A DNA stretch of 64,000 bases from Hetaerina americana. Lineage: Eukaryota > Arthropoda > Insecta > Odonata > Calopterygidae. The position numbers and the translations under genes are program-made. Numbering within the stretch: position 1 is the stretch's first letter; each line of letters begins with the position of its first letter. Shown in pieces: positions 13,690-24,291 of this stretch. The DNA lies in contig JAKTNV010000004.1 in assembly GCA_022747635.1 (NCBI GenBank), positions 23,715,679 through 23,779,678 of the forward strand. Direction: 5' to 3'. A model generated the notes under the pieces. The model saw nothing but the letters and a program-made list of their open reading frames with translations. It was not told the DNA's origin and did no database searches.

Positions 13690-14640
13690 AGGTAGCAAGT
13701 ATATCAGTTAGGTGTGCGGATAATCTAACTTTAGATAGTCAGTCAGCTACTGGGATGGATTCATTAACATGATCTAACTCATGAGTTGTGTGTGGCAGAG
13801 GAAGGGCAGGAATGAGCAGTATTCTGAAGAGTAAGAGAGGGACGTCCATGGTCACCCTTATTTCTCAATGTACATGCGGATGAAACAGTAAAACTGGCGT
13901 GGGAGGGCTGGAAATATGAAAAAAGGCCGTGGGAAATCCATAAAATTGGTGTGGTTTGTGGGTGAACAAAATTTTGCGAGCCAGTCTACCAGAGAAGAAT
14001 GATCATTGCTGAGCACATTAGAAAATCAGTATGAATATTCCGGGATGAGAATAAATACAAGCAAAGTAAAAACTATAAAGTTTTCGAGAAAGGGTAGACT
14101 GAGTTAAATGTTCAAAAGGGAGGGCAAACAATAGAACAAGTGGAACAGTGCACATTCTTTAGATGTCTTTGGAGCTAAGATAGTCACAGAAGTAGGGATA
14201 TAAGAAGAAGAAATTCGTTGAGGAAAGAGGACACAATGAGGAAATCGATGACGAGGAGGTTGAAATAAATGGCTCTATGCGACTAGGAACCTTAATCGTT
14301 GAAGCAATGATTGGAAGCTATTGAGATGTGGGAGTGAAAAAGAATGGACAAATTTAAATGGGCAGATGGGAAATAACACGAAAAAGTACTCGACACTGCG
14401 AGGGAGGTGAGAGCGTTGTTGGGAGAAATCCAAAGGAGGCCGGAAGGCGAAGGTCGAATGCCCTCCACGGGAGAGCATTTCGATAGGCGATGAAATTCTG
14501 TGATAGAGGGGAGGAAGTTAGAGAAGCAAGGTGTGCTATGAGTGGGCAGGGATGTTGAACGGAATGAAGGAAGATATAATATATTCGGAAAAGATGAGCA
14601 GTTTATTATAGGGTGCCAGGTTTTGTTTTGTTATACTAAG
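13690..14640 (+). pseudogene. RTE/Jockey-like LINE ORF2 fragment, RT end to tail
   Basis: Plus-strand pieces in different frames give KSIKLVWFVG (a decayed 'GKxIKLVRFADD' region), KTIKFSRKGR-like residues, QTIEQVEQCTFFR (compare 'VEQVxxFKYLGS'), then IEMWxxKRMDKFKWADGK and REVRALLGEI. This runs from the RT catalytic core to the C-terminal domain. The 'TTTATTATAGGGTGCCAGGTTTTG' type tail at about 14600-14630 matches the tail of the 43.1-43.9 kb copy, so the family's 3' end lies near 14.64 kb. The FADD motif is lost and stops are frequent. Confidence 0.65.
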
Positions 14641-14649
14641 AAATGCAGG

Positions 14650-15400
14650 AGTGAAAAGTCTTCGTACATCTAAATCCTACTTTAAACGGAAGACTAGAAA
14701 ATGTCTACAGGTGACCTCGCAGAGAGGTAAAATAAATCCGTGAGATCGCTAATAGTAAATTATGAACGAAATCAACATCCGCTTTCTCACCAATTAATTT
14801 CAAATCTGAATCGACTTCATACCTTTACACATATTACACCTTTAACTAAAGAAACGTAATTCCAACTTTTTGAAATGATCAAACAAGCATTTTTTTCTAT
14901 CTCAATATTTTTTCCGTAGTCTCCTCCACCATTGGGAATTTTGAAATCTATTGTCTCATTATATCAAGAGCTCTCAATTCCTAAAATTTCCTCTGGTCAT
15001 AAAAATGCCAAGTAGTATTTTCTATGCATTAAACATCAGTAATAAATCTTCCGTAAGGTAAAAGTGAGCGAAACTGGCAGTTTTCACTCTGCCAGGGCTA
15101 CCGCCAATGGGAGAGGGTTCACTCGGATTATACGCCAAGTCTGCTTGATTCTTGGATGCAGCACTATAAAAGACTTCCCGCAACTCAACTGAGAATAAAT
15201 AGGGGCCATCAACCTTGAAGAAGTACGCTGGGGATTGTTTTCTCCACGAAGATGCTCTAATGTTACTTGCGTTTGGTGAGAACGATTATAATTGGTGAGA
15301 ACGTTCCTTTTTTTGGACGGATAGATTTATTATTCCTTCACGAAAATCTTCTCAAAAATATTTCAATGATAAGTCCATACGTTCGTTTCAGGTGCGTTAT
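14650..15400. other. No recognised feature
   Basis: AT-rich DNA without a supportable gene or repeat end. Confidence 0.4.
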
Positions 15401-15406
15401 ATATAT

Positions 15407-15414
15407 AAGCATGT

Positions 15415-15462
<48 letters not shown>

Positions 15463-15472
15463 CCACATGCTT
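15407..15472. repeat. (TA)n array inside a 13-bp inverted repeat
   Basis: AAGCATGTGGTAT at 15407-15419 and its reverse complement ATACCACATGCTT at 15460-15472 enclose an almost pure TA array. The whole 66 bp can fold as one long hairpin or cruciform. A run of C follows near 15505. Confidence 0.8.
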
Positions 15473-15479
15473 GTTAAAT

Positions 15480-17480
15480 ATTAGATCTACGCTTGAGGAT
15501 TGTCCCCCCCCCCCTTTAACATGCACACGCCCACACACTATATGTAAACGACGCTCCAATTTGGGGCAAGCTAAATAAAAATGCCCATTTAATATTGTTT
15601 CAGTGACATTGTTTGCTTTTGTTAACTTCCATCCTAGTTCCCTGTTCTTTCCCCTATGTCACATTCAATCACTGTTGCATACAAAATTCTCTCTTCCTGC
15701 GACTTTTAACATTACTTGTCTTGAAAGCTTCTTCGACCACATTCGCTAATCATGTAGAATAAAATTTTATATTCGAACTATGAAAATCGTGTACCTAGAG
15801 TATCATAGAATGCGATAAGAGATGGCGGAATTCATCTAAGAAAAAAGCCTAAAAAATGAATCGAAAAATTCGAAAGTGCTCACGAAACACACTCTTTTCA
15901 TGAAAAATTCAGCGCCACGAAAATACTGAAATGTCGATAATAGGAGACCCTGTTGATACAAAACTTCAATGGCAGATTTACATTCTTGCTTAGTTTGATA
16001 GGAAATGTAAGATTTACCGGTTGCATTAAGGAAAACCGTGAAGCATCGTAACCTTAGATAATGGGGACCAAACAAGAGCGATTGACTGCCGAAATTTTAA
16101 TTAAACCTCGGGAAAGCTATCAAATTTTGTTGCTGTTGAAGATCTATTTTGTGTGATCACTCCTGTGTAGGTATTTTTTGCTGGTGAAACACCGGTGACA
16201 ATCTTGGAGTCTCTACGTGAGGCCTCGAAACCGTACATAACCTCTGACCTGAGGACGCACAGCTTCCAAGTAGGTAACTGCAACACCGGCGAAACTTTTC
16301 CACAGTAACATAAACCTTCGCGAAAGGAATCCCAGAAAATGGATTTCCCGAGTTCAAGGATTTGTTTTTTATTTGCACTACTCAATTCGCGATACACTAC
16401 TCAAAAAGCTTCAATTTATTCTGAGTGTACAGAAATACGAATATTTAGGAGCATAAAAATCATTCGATTTGGTTAGAATCAAAGCCCGCATTCTTCGTGA
16501 ATGCTTAAATCAGTAAAGCTACCAAGGAGTCCTCCGACACCGTGGATTTATGACTACGAATCATTTTTTAGATGTTAAACTGTCACATTTGAATGCACGT
16601 CAGCAAATGAGTCCGTTAAAGGTGCTGTTAGAACATTTCCTGCAGTTCTCTGACGTTACTAAATTCGCTTTGTCTTATATTGTATGAGATTGCTAGATTA
16701 AGGCTTCCGGGTGGAATTGGTAACATAAAAAATTGCGAGGAGCCCGTTGAACCAAATGCTCAATATGTGTAATAATTTGATTTCTAGGTGCATAGACGAC
16801 TGAGGTCATTTTCATTATGTAACTATATCGATGGGGTAAGTGACGGCTAACAACGTTGGGAGAGAAGTGGAATGGAGGTGGTTGGATTCAATTACTTCGT
16901 TCAGTCACATGTATTAGCATTGGCAACTGAGACGAGGAGTTACAGGAATTCCATGTAAGCCACTGTGACTTATATAGTGGGACGCCTTAAAAGTATGAAT
17001 GCCACACCCAATGGGTAACTTTGTTCCTAAAATTTTATCTCACACTCAGAGATGCCTTCTGGGCTAATTTCTCTTCGACCCCCTTGAGTTTCATAATCAG
17101 CACGGTAATTTATTAGGCGTTTATATAGATTGCACACTTGATTTCTGCGCTTGACACTATAATACGATCATAAGTCATGCAAAACAACCGTCGGCGTTTC
17201 TTGTGTTCTGAACAACATTTGCTGGCCATTTTTGGGCCAGGAAAAATTCCAATCTCTTTCAATGCTCTGTCTTCATAATCTTTGAGAGCCTCGAGGCAAT
17301 AGTCTCCGCTGCCCCCAAAGCTTCGTTGCTGTGAACATAACTAACAGATACGATTAGTGCATTTTAATGAATGAAATTGATTTAATGACAAATAAAACGT
17401 TACAAGTGAGGGTAATTGCTTATGTGGGATCAGTAAATGACATAAAATGACATAAAATATAATAATAATAATTCATAGAA
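15480..17480. other. No firm gene; possible weak repeat relic
   Basis: Short frames only. On the minus strand 16101-16397 is open for 98 codons without a known motif. Near 16200-16245 the plus strand has CTTGGAG...GAGGCCTCGAAACCG, which faintly recalls the PLE-like motif seen elsewhere in the window. The stem is poor, so I do not call it. Confidence 0.35.
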
Positions 17481-17579
17481 TATGTAATATTCATACATAG
17501 TTTTAAAACAGGGGTATTTTACCCCTTTGAGGTGGACTCCAAACAACTAATTTCGTAATGCGTTAAGCGAATTCAAGAG

Positions 17580-19130
17580 AAAAAGGTGGAAAATTTTAAA
17601 GAGTATCCGAAAGCATTTTAGTCGTGCGTCAGAGAAGTTCAGGGAATTAAGTCAACTGTTAATTCCCGCAAAAATGATGAAGGCGAAAGAGTAATCAGCA
17701 GTTTGGAAAAGGCTAACTTGTTAAATTCCTTCTCTCAAAGAGTTTTCACTAATATCTCACAGAATACCCCCGATAGCTTATCAAATCGTACGTCTCCACC
17801 GATGCCCAAAATTGTAATATCATTTAATGGAATAGAACATTTGCTGAAAAATGTTTAGCCTATTTAATCTTCCGGGCCTGATGAAAGACCCGCTCGCTTA
17901 TTTAAGGATCTAGCTTTGGAAATTGCGCTGTATCAAGAAAAACTATTTAAGAAGTCGCTGGTAGACCACTAGGTTCCCAGAGATTGGAAAACGGCTAACG
18001 TAACACCAATGCTTGAAAACGGAGAGAAGAAGGAACCGACTAATTACAGACCTATTTCCCTCACGTCTATTTCGTGCAAGGTTATGGTTGCATATAGTTG
18101 CTCATTCCATTTTGAGACACCTCGATAATCAGGAGTTATTAATGAGAAATCAACACGGTTTCCGAAAAGATAGATCCTGCGAGATACAACTTGCGCTTTT
18201 TGTTCATGATATTCTTACTTCGGGAGAGAGCAATCTTCCAGTGGACGCGATTTTTCTAAATTTTAAGAAAGCCTTCGACAGAGTATCTCATGGTAAACTA
18301 CTCGCAAAGCTGGAAGCATATTATATAGATAAACATATCTGGAATTGTATAAAAAACCTTTTGAATGGTCGGGTACAAAGAGTAGTGATATATGGAGTTA
18401 GCTCTAATGCAGTAAAAGTTACTTCAGGTGTTCCCCAGGAAGTGTCATCGGACCTCTTTTATTTCTACTTAATGCTAACGACATTGACTCTGTACACACT
18501 AGTAAGATACGTTTATTTGCCAATGGATACCGTGAATGTCCGAGATATCCGTATTCCTGAGGATAAAGCAGCTTTATCAGCTTTTTTATGACCTTAATTC
18601 TACCAAATTAAATACCTAGGCGTTACCATAACTCATTATATCCCCTGAGCAAAACACATGCCGGGAATATGTGGAAAAACCAAAAAACAATTGGGATCTA
18701 GCATAAGAGTAATAGGTAAATGTGATGAAAAAGTCAAAGAGAAATGTTATCGCTGGTTATGCCTCATTTAGAATATGCTGCAAAAATATGGGATTCTCAT
18801 GAATTTGGATTAATGGCCATATGGTATCACGTGCACCGTAGTGGAGCTATACTTGTAAAACGCTTTAATGATAAACTTAGTAGCGTATCCAAAATATTAT
18901 AGCAGCTAGGCTGGGAATGATTCACCGAGCGAAGGTTAAATTACAGGTTGAAGCTCTTGCATAAATTGGAAGGGAGACTCTTTAGAAGTGATGCTGAAAA
19001 TGTATTACTACCCCTACCGTACTACGGTGGGAGAGATAATGTTAACAAAATTAGAGAGATTGAGTGTAGAACGGATAAATTGAAGATGTCATTTTTCCCA
19101 TGAACGATGAGGGATCAAAATGATTTTTTC
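17580..19130 (+). pseudogene. CR1-like LINE ORF2 relic (copy A)
   Basis: A decayed CR1-type reverse transcriptase. In order: NYRPISLTSISCK-like residues at about 18040-18080, QHGFRKDRSCEIQLALFVHDIL, then FLNFKKAFDRVSHGKLLAKLE (RT block with the first catalytic Asp of 'FLDFKKAFD' changed to Asn), then VKVTSGVPQEV. The FADD block is lost in a deletion. Next come KYLGVTITH, RVIGKCDEKVKEKCY and a C-terminus near 19105 with CRTDKLKMSFFP. The longest open piece is 192 codons (18013-18591). It belongs to the same broad family as the copies at 20.5-28 kb and 32.0-34.8 kb but is much older. Confidence 0.8.
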
Positions 19131-19179
19131 CCACCACGGGGGGGGGGTCATGTTCGGGTAAAAATTAGTCGTGTGTAGG

Positions 19180-19640
19180 CTTTCAACATGGCACAAAATG
19201 GCTAAGGTTACACCAATATTTAAAAACGGGGACAAGGAGGAACCGTGCAATTACAGACGTATTTTCTTTATATCCATATTGTGTAAAATCATGGAGCACA
19301 TATCATTGCTAATTCGATAGTGATATACTATCGAATTACCAAGATAGTGATAGTCGAGAGTTATTGTTAAAAAACCAGCACGGTTCCCGAGAGGGTAAAT
19401 ACGGCGAGACAACTGGCGCTCTTTATTCATGAAATCTTTGGCTCGGGAGAGAGTAATGCTCTAGTGGACGCAGCCGAGGTTAAATTACAGATTAAAACTC
19501 TTGCATCAACTCTAAGGGGGTCACTTTGTCGAAAACGTATTATTGGACCCATTTTACTACAGTAAAAGAGATCATGTGAATAAAATTACAGATATTATTA
19601 GAGCAAACTGAAGCAGTGGAATCAAAAGGGGGTGGACCGC
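19180..19640 (+). pseudogene. CR1-like LINE fragment (copy B), internally deleted
   Basis: Immediately after copy A the same protein order starts again: VTPIFKNGDKEEPCNYR and CKIMEHI, then a decayed version of the 'QHGFR' block, then a jump at about 19480 to the C-terminal 'RLKLQIKTLAST' region. Most of the RT domain is deleted. The 3' part ends near 19640, just before a dispersed repeat. This is either a duplicated piece of copy A or an independent truncated insertion. Confidence 0.65.
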
Positions 19641-19662
19641 TGTTGACATTTTTTTCATCGTT

Positions 19663-19803
19663 TAGTACCCTGCAAGCCAATTCTAGGGTGTGTGGCAGGG
19701 AGTGAATACACACCAGGCTAATTTTGATCCAAGTATTTGCACCCCTCCTGTGGTCGGACGTCGTTATTCTGATCCGTTATCGTTCGAGAATTTTCCAGGA
19801 AGG
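19663..19803 (+). repeat. Dispersed repeat family R1, copy 1
   Basis: Begins TAGTACCCTGCAAGCCA, followed by CTAGGGTGTGTGGCAGGG and, about 40 bp later, TTTTGATCCAA. Similar sequence in the same orientation occurs at 35167-35275 and 61496-61640. It is noncoding with no terminal inverted repeats that I can see. It may be a SINE-like or LINE 3' unit, identity unknown. Confidence 0.6.
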
Positions 19804-20450
19804 GCAACGATGGCAAGGCTGATTTGAAAGAAAATAGATTGATAAGGCGACTCAGGTATGCAATACGAGTTAGGTTTTGCCAAGCTCAATGCATGGAAGC
19901 CGGTATTACACTAAATTGAATTTTCAGACCATAAGACTACCTACACTTTGACTACAATGAAACCTGCTACGTTGAGGGAGCTATTTAAAGTCGGACACCG
20001 TCCGATGGGCCGAGAGGTAAAGACAGAGGGAGGGGAATAACGAAGGCAGCAGACGCGGGGAGAATTTTTAGTGGAATAGCAATGAGAGTGAAATTATTTT
20101 CTCCTCGGGGCACCATTCATAAATGGCGTCACGCGCAACACGAAGGAAAGGTTGGGAGGATATCCCACCGCAGAATACTGCGATGAGATGGAAGAGAAGG
20201 GAATGAAATATACATGTGATGTCACGAAGGTCGGAACGAAGATATATCACCGGTGTTCTCATGTTTTAAGAACTAGACCTGTCTTTGCAGATGCTCTTTT
20301 GTAACTGACGAAACAATCATCCAAGTGTAGGGCCCAGGGTATTAATTCCTTGTGCATTTACCGCTAACTTTTCATTTGAAAAATTGTACGTATTTTTTGG
20401 TTTGGCAGAGAACTGACTAGAAGCACTCGGAAGAAAGCACTATTATGGCC
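19804..20450. other. No recognised feature
   Basis: Mixed-composition DNA between LINE fragments. A minus-strand frame at 20068-20262 has no known motif. Confidence 0.4.
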
Positions 20451-20465
20451 AAATCCCAATTATCC

Positions 20466-20916
20466 CCAATTAGTGAAGGAGCATGATCTAACAAGTACCC
20501 CAGGCGACGCTGGCGGTGAAGGCGGCCGTCAGTAATACGGGCTGCTCCAAGCTATGCATTGTGGCTCATGTCGGGACAAACGACGCCTCGGAAGTGGATC
20601 TGAAGAGATCCTGCGCTCCTTTAGGGAGATGCACTTGGAGGTGAAACGAGTCGAGGCAGAGTTGAAGGTCCCAATTAAATTAAGTATATGTAGTATTGTG
20701 CCGCGTGTAGACCGCGGAGGGCTCGTTTGGAGCCGCATTGAGGGTTTAAATCAGAGATTGCTGGGATTTTGCCGGGGAATCGGAGCGGACTTCGTTGATC
20801 TGAGGCCCGTCCTCTCATCGTGTCGGGTACCCCTTAATCGCTCCGGGGTCCAATATACTGCCGAGGCATCGCAGTTGGTAGCGCGTAGGTTACACGAACA
20901 CGTTTCGAGGGTTTAG
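20466..20916 (+). pseudogene. CR1-like LINE ORF1 fragment, esterase-like domain
   Basis: The first part (to about 20605) reads VSNTGCSKLCIVAHVGTNDASEVD in one frame. The rest continues in a second frame as EEILRSFREMHLEVKRVEAEL to DFVDLRPVLSS and SGVQYTAEASQLVARRL before the stop at 20916. HVGTND and the late G(V)xYTxEASxLVA block fit the SGNH-hydrolase (esterase) domain known in CR1-clade ORF1 proteins. The usual late-block Asp-Gly is changed to Ser-Gly. One frameshift near 20605 breaks it. It lies 5' of the ORF2 relic on the same strand, so it is the remaining ORF1 of that copy. Confidence 0.7.
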
Positions 20917-21189
20917 CATAGCTGGTAGGCAAGAGCGTAGGTCATATATTGGGAAAAATAAAGTAGAATCCAGCGCTTTTTGTCAATTCAGTTCAGGTAA
21001 TGCCTCTCATATACCCAAAAAATTTGAACAAACAAACACTTGCGTTAAAACAATATATAACTCACGTAAATTTAATAAAATTGGTGCCTCTACATACATA
21101 ACAGATAGCAATGCAAATGAATGTAATTCTTTTGTCTCTGTTCACCACGAATCGTCTCAAAACAGTTTTGTTAGCGTACATAAAACCGA

Positions 21190-23428
21190 AAACAAGAAGT
21201 TATTAGCCATATTAAAATTATAACATTAAACTGCCGTAGCATTAGAAACAAAATATCGGATATTGAACATATTTTTGTCAGCACAAACGCAGACATAGTA
21301 GTTGGAACGGAAAGTTGGCTCACGGGAGATATAGCAAACAATGAGGTTTTTCCAAACGGTTTCACAATTTACAGAAGGGACAGACCAAATAGGTTGGGTG
21401 GGGGAGTATTCATTGCAGTAAAGTCACATCTTAGTAGCCAACGATACGAATGCGACGTAAATGACATAGAAAGCGTTTGGTGCAACATTAAGGACTACAA
21501 CGGCAGAAGCCTATTCGTGTGTTCATTTTATAAACCCCCAGATTCTAACACAGATGTCCTACACAAGCTCGACGAACAAATATCCACTATCAGCAGAAGA
21601 CATAGCAACAGTATTATTATAATCGCTGGTGACACAAATCTACCGTCAATTGACTGGGACTCGTACTGCGTAGGAAAATCTGCCAAAAACAGAGATTAAT
21701 GCCAAGAACTCCTTCATATACTATATTCATAAAACACTCTTTAGAACAAATTTTTAAATCACCAACACGGGGCCACAGCATACTAGATATCTTTGCGACT
21801 TCTATGCCCGAAATTATTGATAACATTGAAATATCAGACGGAATCAGTGGCCATAAGGCTATTTTTGTAGAGTTAAAAACTAAGTTCGTTAAAATAAACA
21901 AAGAAAAGCGTAAAAAATACTTATACAACAAGGCAAATTTTATCGGACTACGAGCATATTTAAAAAAATAATCACCAGAATACAATTAAAAACACCCTGA
22001 CAACGGACACTGAGAACACTTGGAAATATTTCTAAAATATTTTACGCGAAGGAATGAAGACATACATCCCATTGAAACTTAAATGCGACAGTAAGGAACC
22101 TAGATGGTACAACGGGGAAGTCAGATTTGCATTAAGAAGGCAAAGAAGGCTACAGTCAAATTTCAAAGAGAGTTTGAAAAGTGACGATATTGTCTATATA
22201 AATACATCCAAACAGAAACTAAAAGAATGTCGTAGTAAGACGAAAAGCATCATGCGAACAGCTCTACAAACTAAAATCTAAAGCTCTTTTAAATATAAAA
22301 TGCTAAGCGAATATCTTGAGGAAAATCCAAATTCATTCTGGTCTTTTGTTGGGGAAATACAGGCTAAACGTCCAGCCGTACATTCGTTGAAGATGGAAAA
22401 TGGAGAAATTGTAACAGATAACGTGGAAAGGGCAATTACTTTAACCAAGTTCTCCCAGAACGAATGAAGAAAACAAACGCACCAAACGAGCTTCCACACA
22501 CACCCGGGGAGCATATGCGCAATATTACATTGACCAAGAAGGGAATATAACATCTGCTTCATAGTATCAAAGCACACAAGACACCTGGTCCGGATGAAAT
22601 ACCTGCTAGAATATTAAAGGAATTAGCTGAAGACATTGCCCCGTTTTTAGAAATTGTTTTTCTAAAATCGGTAGAAGGAGGCTCAGTACCTCGTGACAGG
22701 ATGCTAGCCCATACATCTCCCATCTATGAAGGCGGCGATAGGGATAAAACAACCAATTACCGACCAATTTCTATAGCATAGATCTCTTGTAATAAAAACG
22801 AGTACCGATAGATCGTATGTAACTTTGGGCGTCCCCCAGGGAAGTGTTATAGTACCGCTTAAATTCAAAATATACATTAATGACTTAAGCTCACAACCTA
22901 GTAGCAATCTCAGATTATTTGCTGACGACACGGTGGTATAAAGGGAAATAAGGAGCCAACTAGATCGCGAGCTACTCTTTAGAGACTTAGACGCAATCTC
23001 GGATTGGTGCAAGAAATGGGGTTTAATGCTTTATATATGCAAATGCGCAGTTTTGAAATTTTGGAACAAGGAAAGTGGCGAAAAGGACTTACCCTACGAA
23101 ATAGAGGATTCAGTACTGACTACGGCAAATCAAGTTAAATATTTGAAGGTTGTTCTAACACCACGCCTTTCATGGGGAGCACATATCAGGACAATATGCG
23201 GATCAACTTTAAAGAAACTCGGCTTCATAAAACGGGTGGTTGGGACATGTATCGAAAAAGTTAAGGAGATGAGTTATTTTGCCCTAGTTAGACATCACTT
23301 GGAATATGCCGCAAGTATTTGGGATCTTTGGGAGAAAATTTGACAAAATGAGTTAGATAAAGTCCAGAGAAAATCCGCCAGATTCGTTAAAAATTGTTAT
23401 GATAAGAACAAAAGTGTGACAGGTCTCT

Positions 23429-23431
<3 letters not shown>
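21190..23431 (+). pseudogene. CR1-like LINE ORF2 (copy 1), 5' portion
   Basis: The endonuclease reads in one frame from about 21190 to the stop at 21699: LNCRSIRNK, GTESWL, GGGVFIAV, VCSFYKPPDS, AGDTNLPSIDW. This is the exonuclease-endonuclease-phosphatase fold. The frame meets TAA where copy 2 has a Ser codon. Later parts are in shifted frames: the SGHKAIFVELK segment (copy 2 has SDHKA), LKCDSKEPRWYNGEV, then the RT. About 340 bp of RT present in copy 2 (33325-33655) is missing here near 22790. The remaining RT includes GVPQGSV, LRLFADDTVV and KYLKVVLTPRLSWGAHI. At 23431 it is interrupted by another LINE and resumes at 27530. Confidence 0.85.
23426..23431 (+). repeat. Target-site duplication, left
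   Basis: TCTTAG here is repeated at 27530-27535 on the far side of the inserted LINE. Removing the insert and one copy restores the reading seen uninterrupted in copy 2 (GGTCTCTTAGGGGATTTAGG). Confidence 0.75.

Positions 23432-23459
<28 letters not shown>
23431..23459. repeat. (GATA)n tail of LINE-2
   Basis: About seven GATA units at the 3' end of the minus-strand LINE-2, where a microsatellite tail replaces poly(A). Confidence 0.85.
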
Positions 23460-23634
23460 TGGTCTTTATTTGGGCGAAATTGAGACCAAATGGTCCCTTC
23501 TTCCATTTAACCCATCGTCATATACATATTATATTAGCCATTAAACTTATAAATACAGTCATATGTACACATAAATACATATAGACAGACATCAATTCAT
23601 TAACACAGATTTGCACATCGAAAAGAAAACAGTA

Positions 23635-23850
23635 TATACATATATATAGACACACACATACACATACATACACATACACACACATACATACCTATCATAC
23701 ACATACCTACACATATACATACATATCCACACACACATACACACATAAACATACATACATGCATTCATACACATACATAAATACAAACATAAGTACGCAC
23801 ATACACACCCATACATACATACATATACATATACATATATAAATTAAGAA
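23635..23850. repeat. CA/TACA-rich simple repeat
   Basis: Imperfect ACACAT/ATACAT units in the 3' UTR of LINE-2. The minus-strand cysteine- and tyrosine-rich frames over it are artefacts of the repeat. Confidence 0.8.
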
Positions 23851-24291
23851 TACACCTACATATACTCAAATTAAATGACAGTGAAGTCAACAGTACAATA
23901 AAATGAGGAAAGTCTGAGCAAAGAATGAGGTTTGTGGGAAAAGCTAGGGAGAGTGTGGCATTGCTCAACTAGTAAAAACCCACGCAGGAAAAACACCCAC
24001 GAAGAGAAGGGAGGTGTGAAAAACCTGCGAAAACCCTATTAATTAGAGGAAAGATACATGTACATTGTAACAATCATTTTTACAGAGTATACATATTATT
24101 AAGTTACTGAAATTGAAATGGAGAAATTAAATACATTGACAACACATGCGGAGTAATGAGAAGCGTGATGTTTCTAAAAATAATTACGCAAACTCCTACC
24201 GCTTGAGATGACAAAACAAAAAGCAGGGTAAAAAACAAAGTAGACACAGTGATCTGTATAACAGCTGAGTGGAATGACGGAGGGATACTGG

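Noticed and set aside
16190..16300. CTTGGAG..CCTCGAAACCG as another PLE-like core
   Set aside because: Stem pairing is poor and no inverted partner or shared tail is present.
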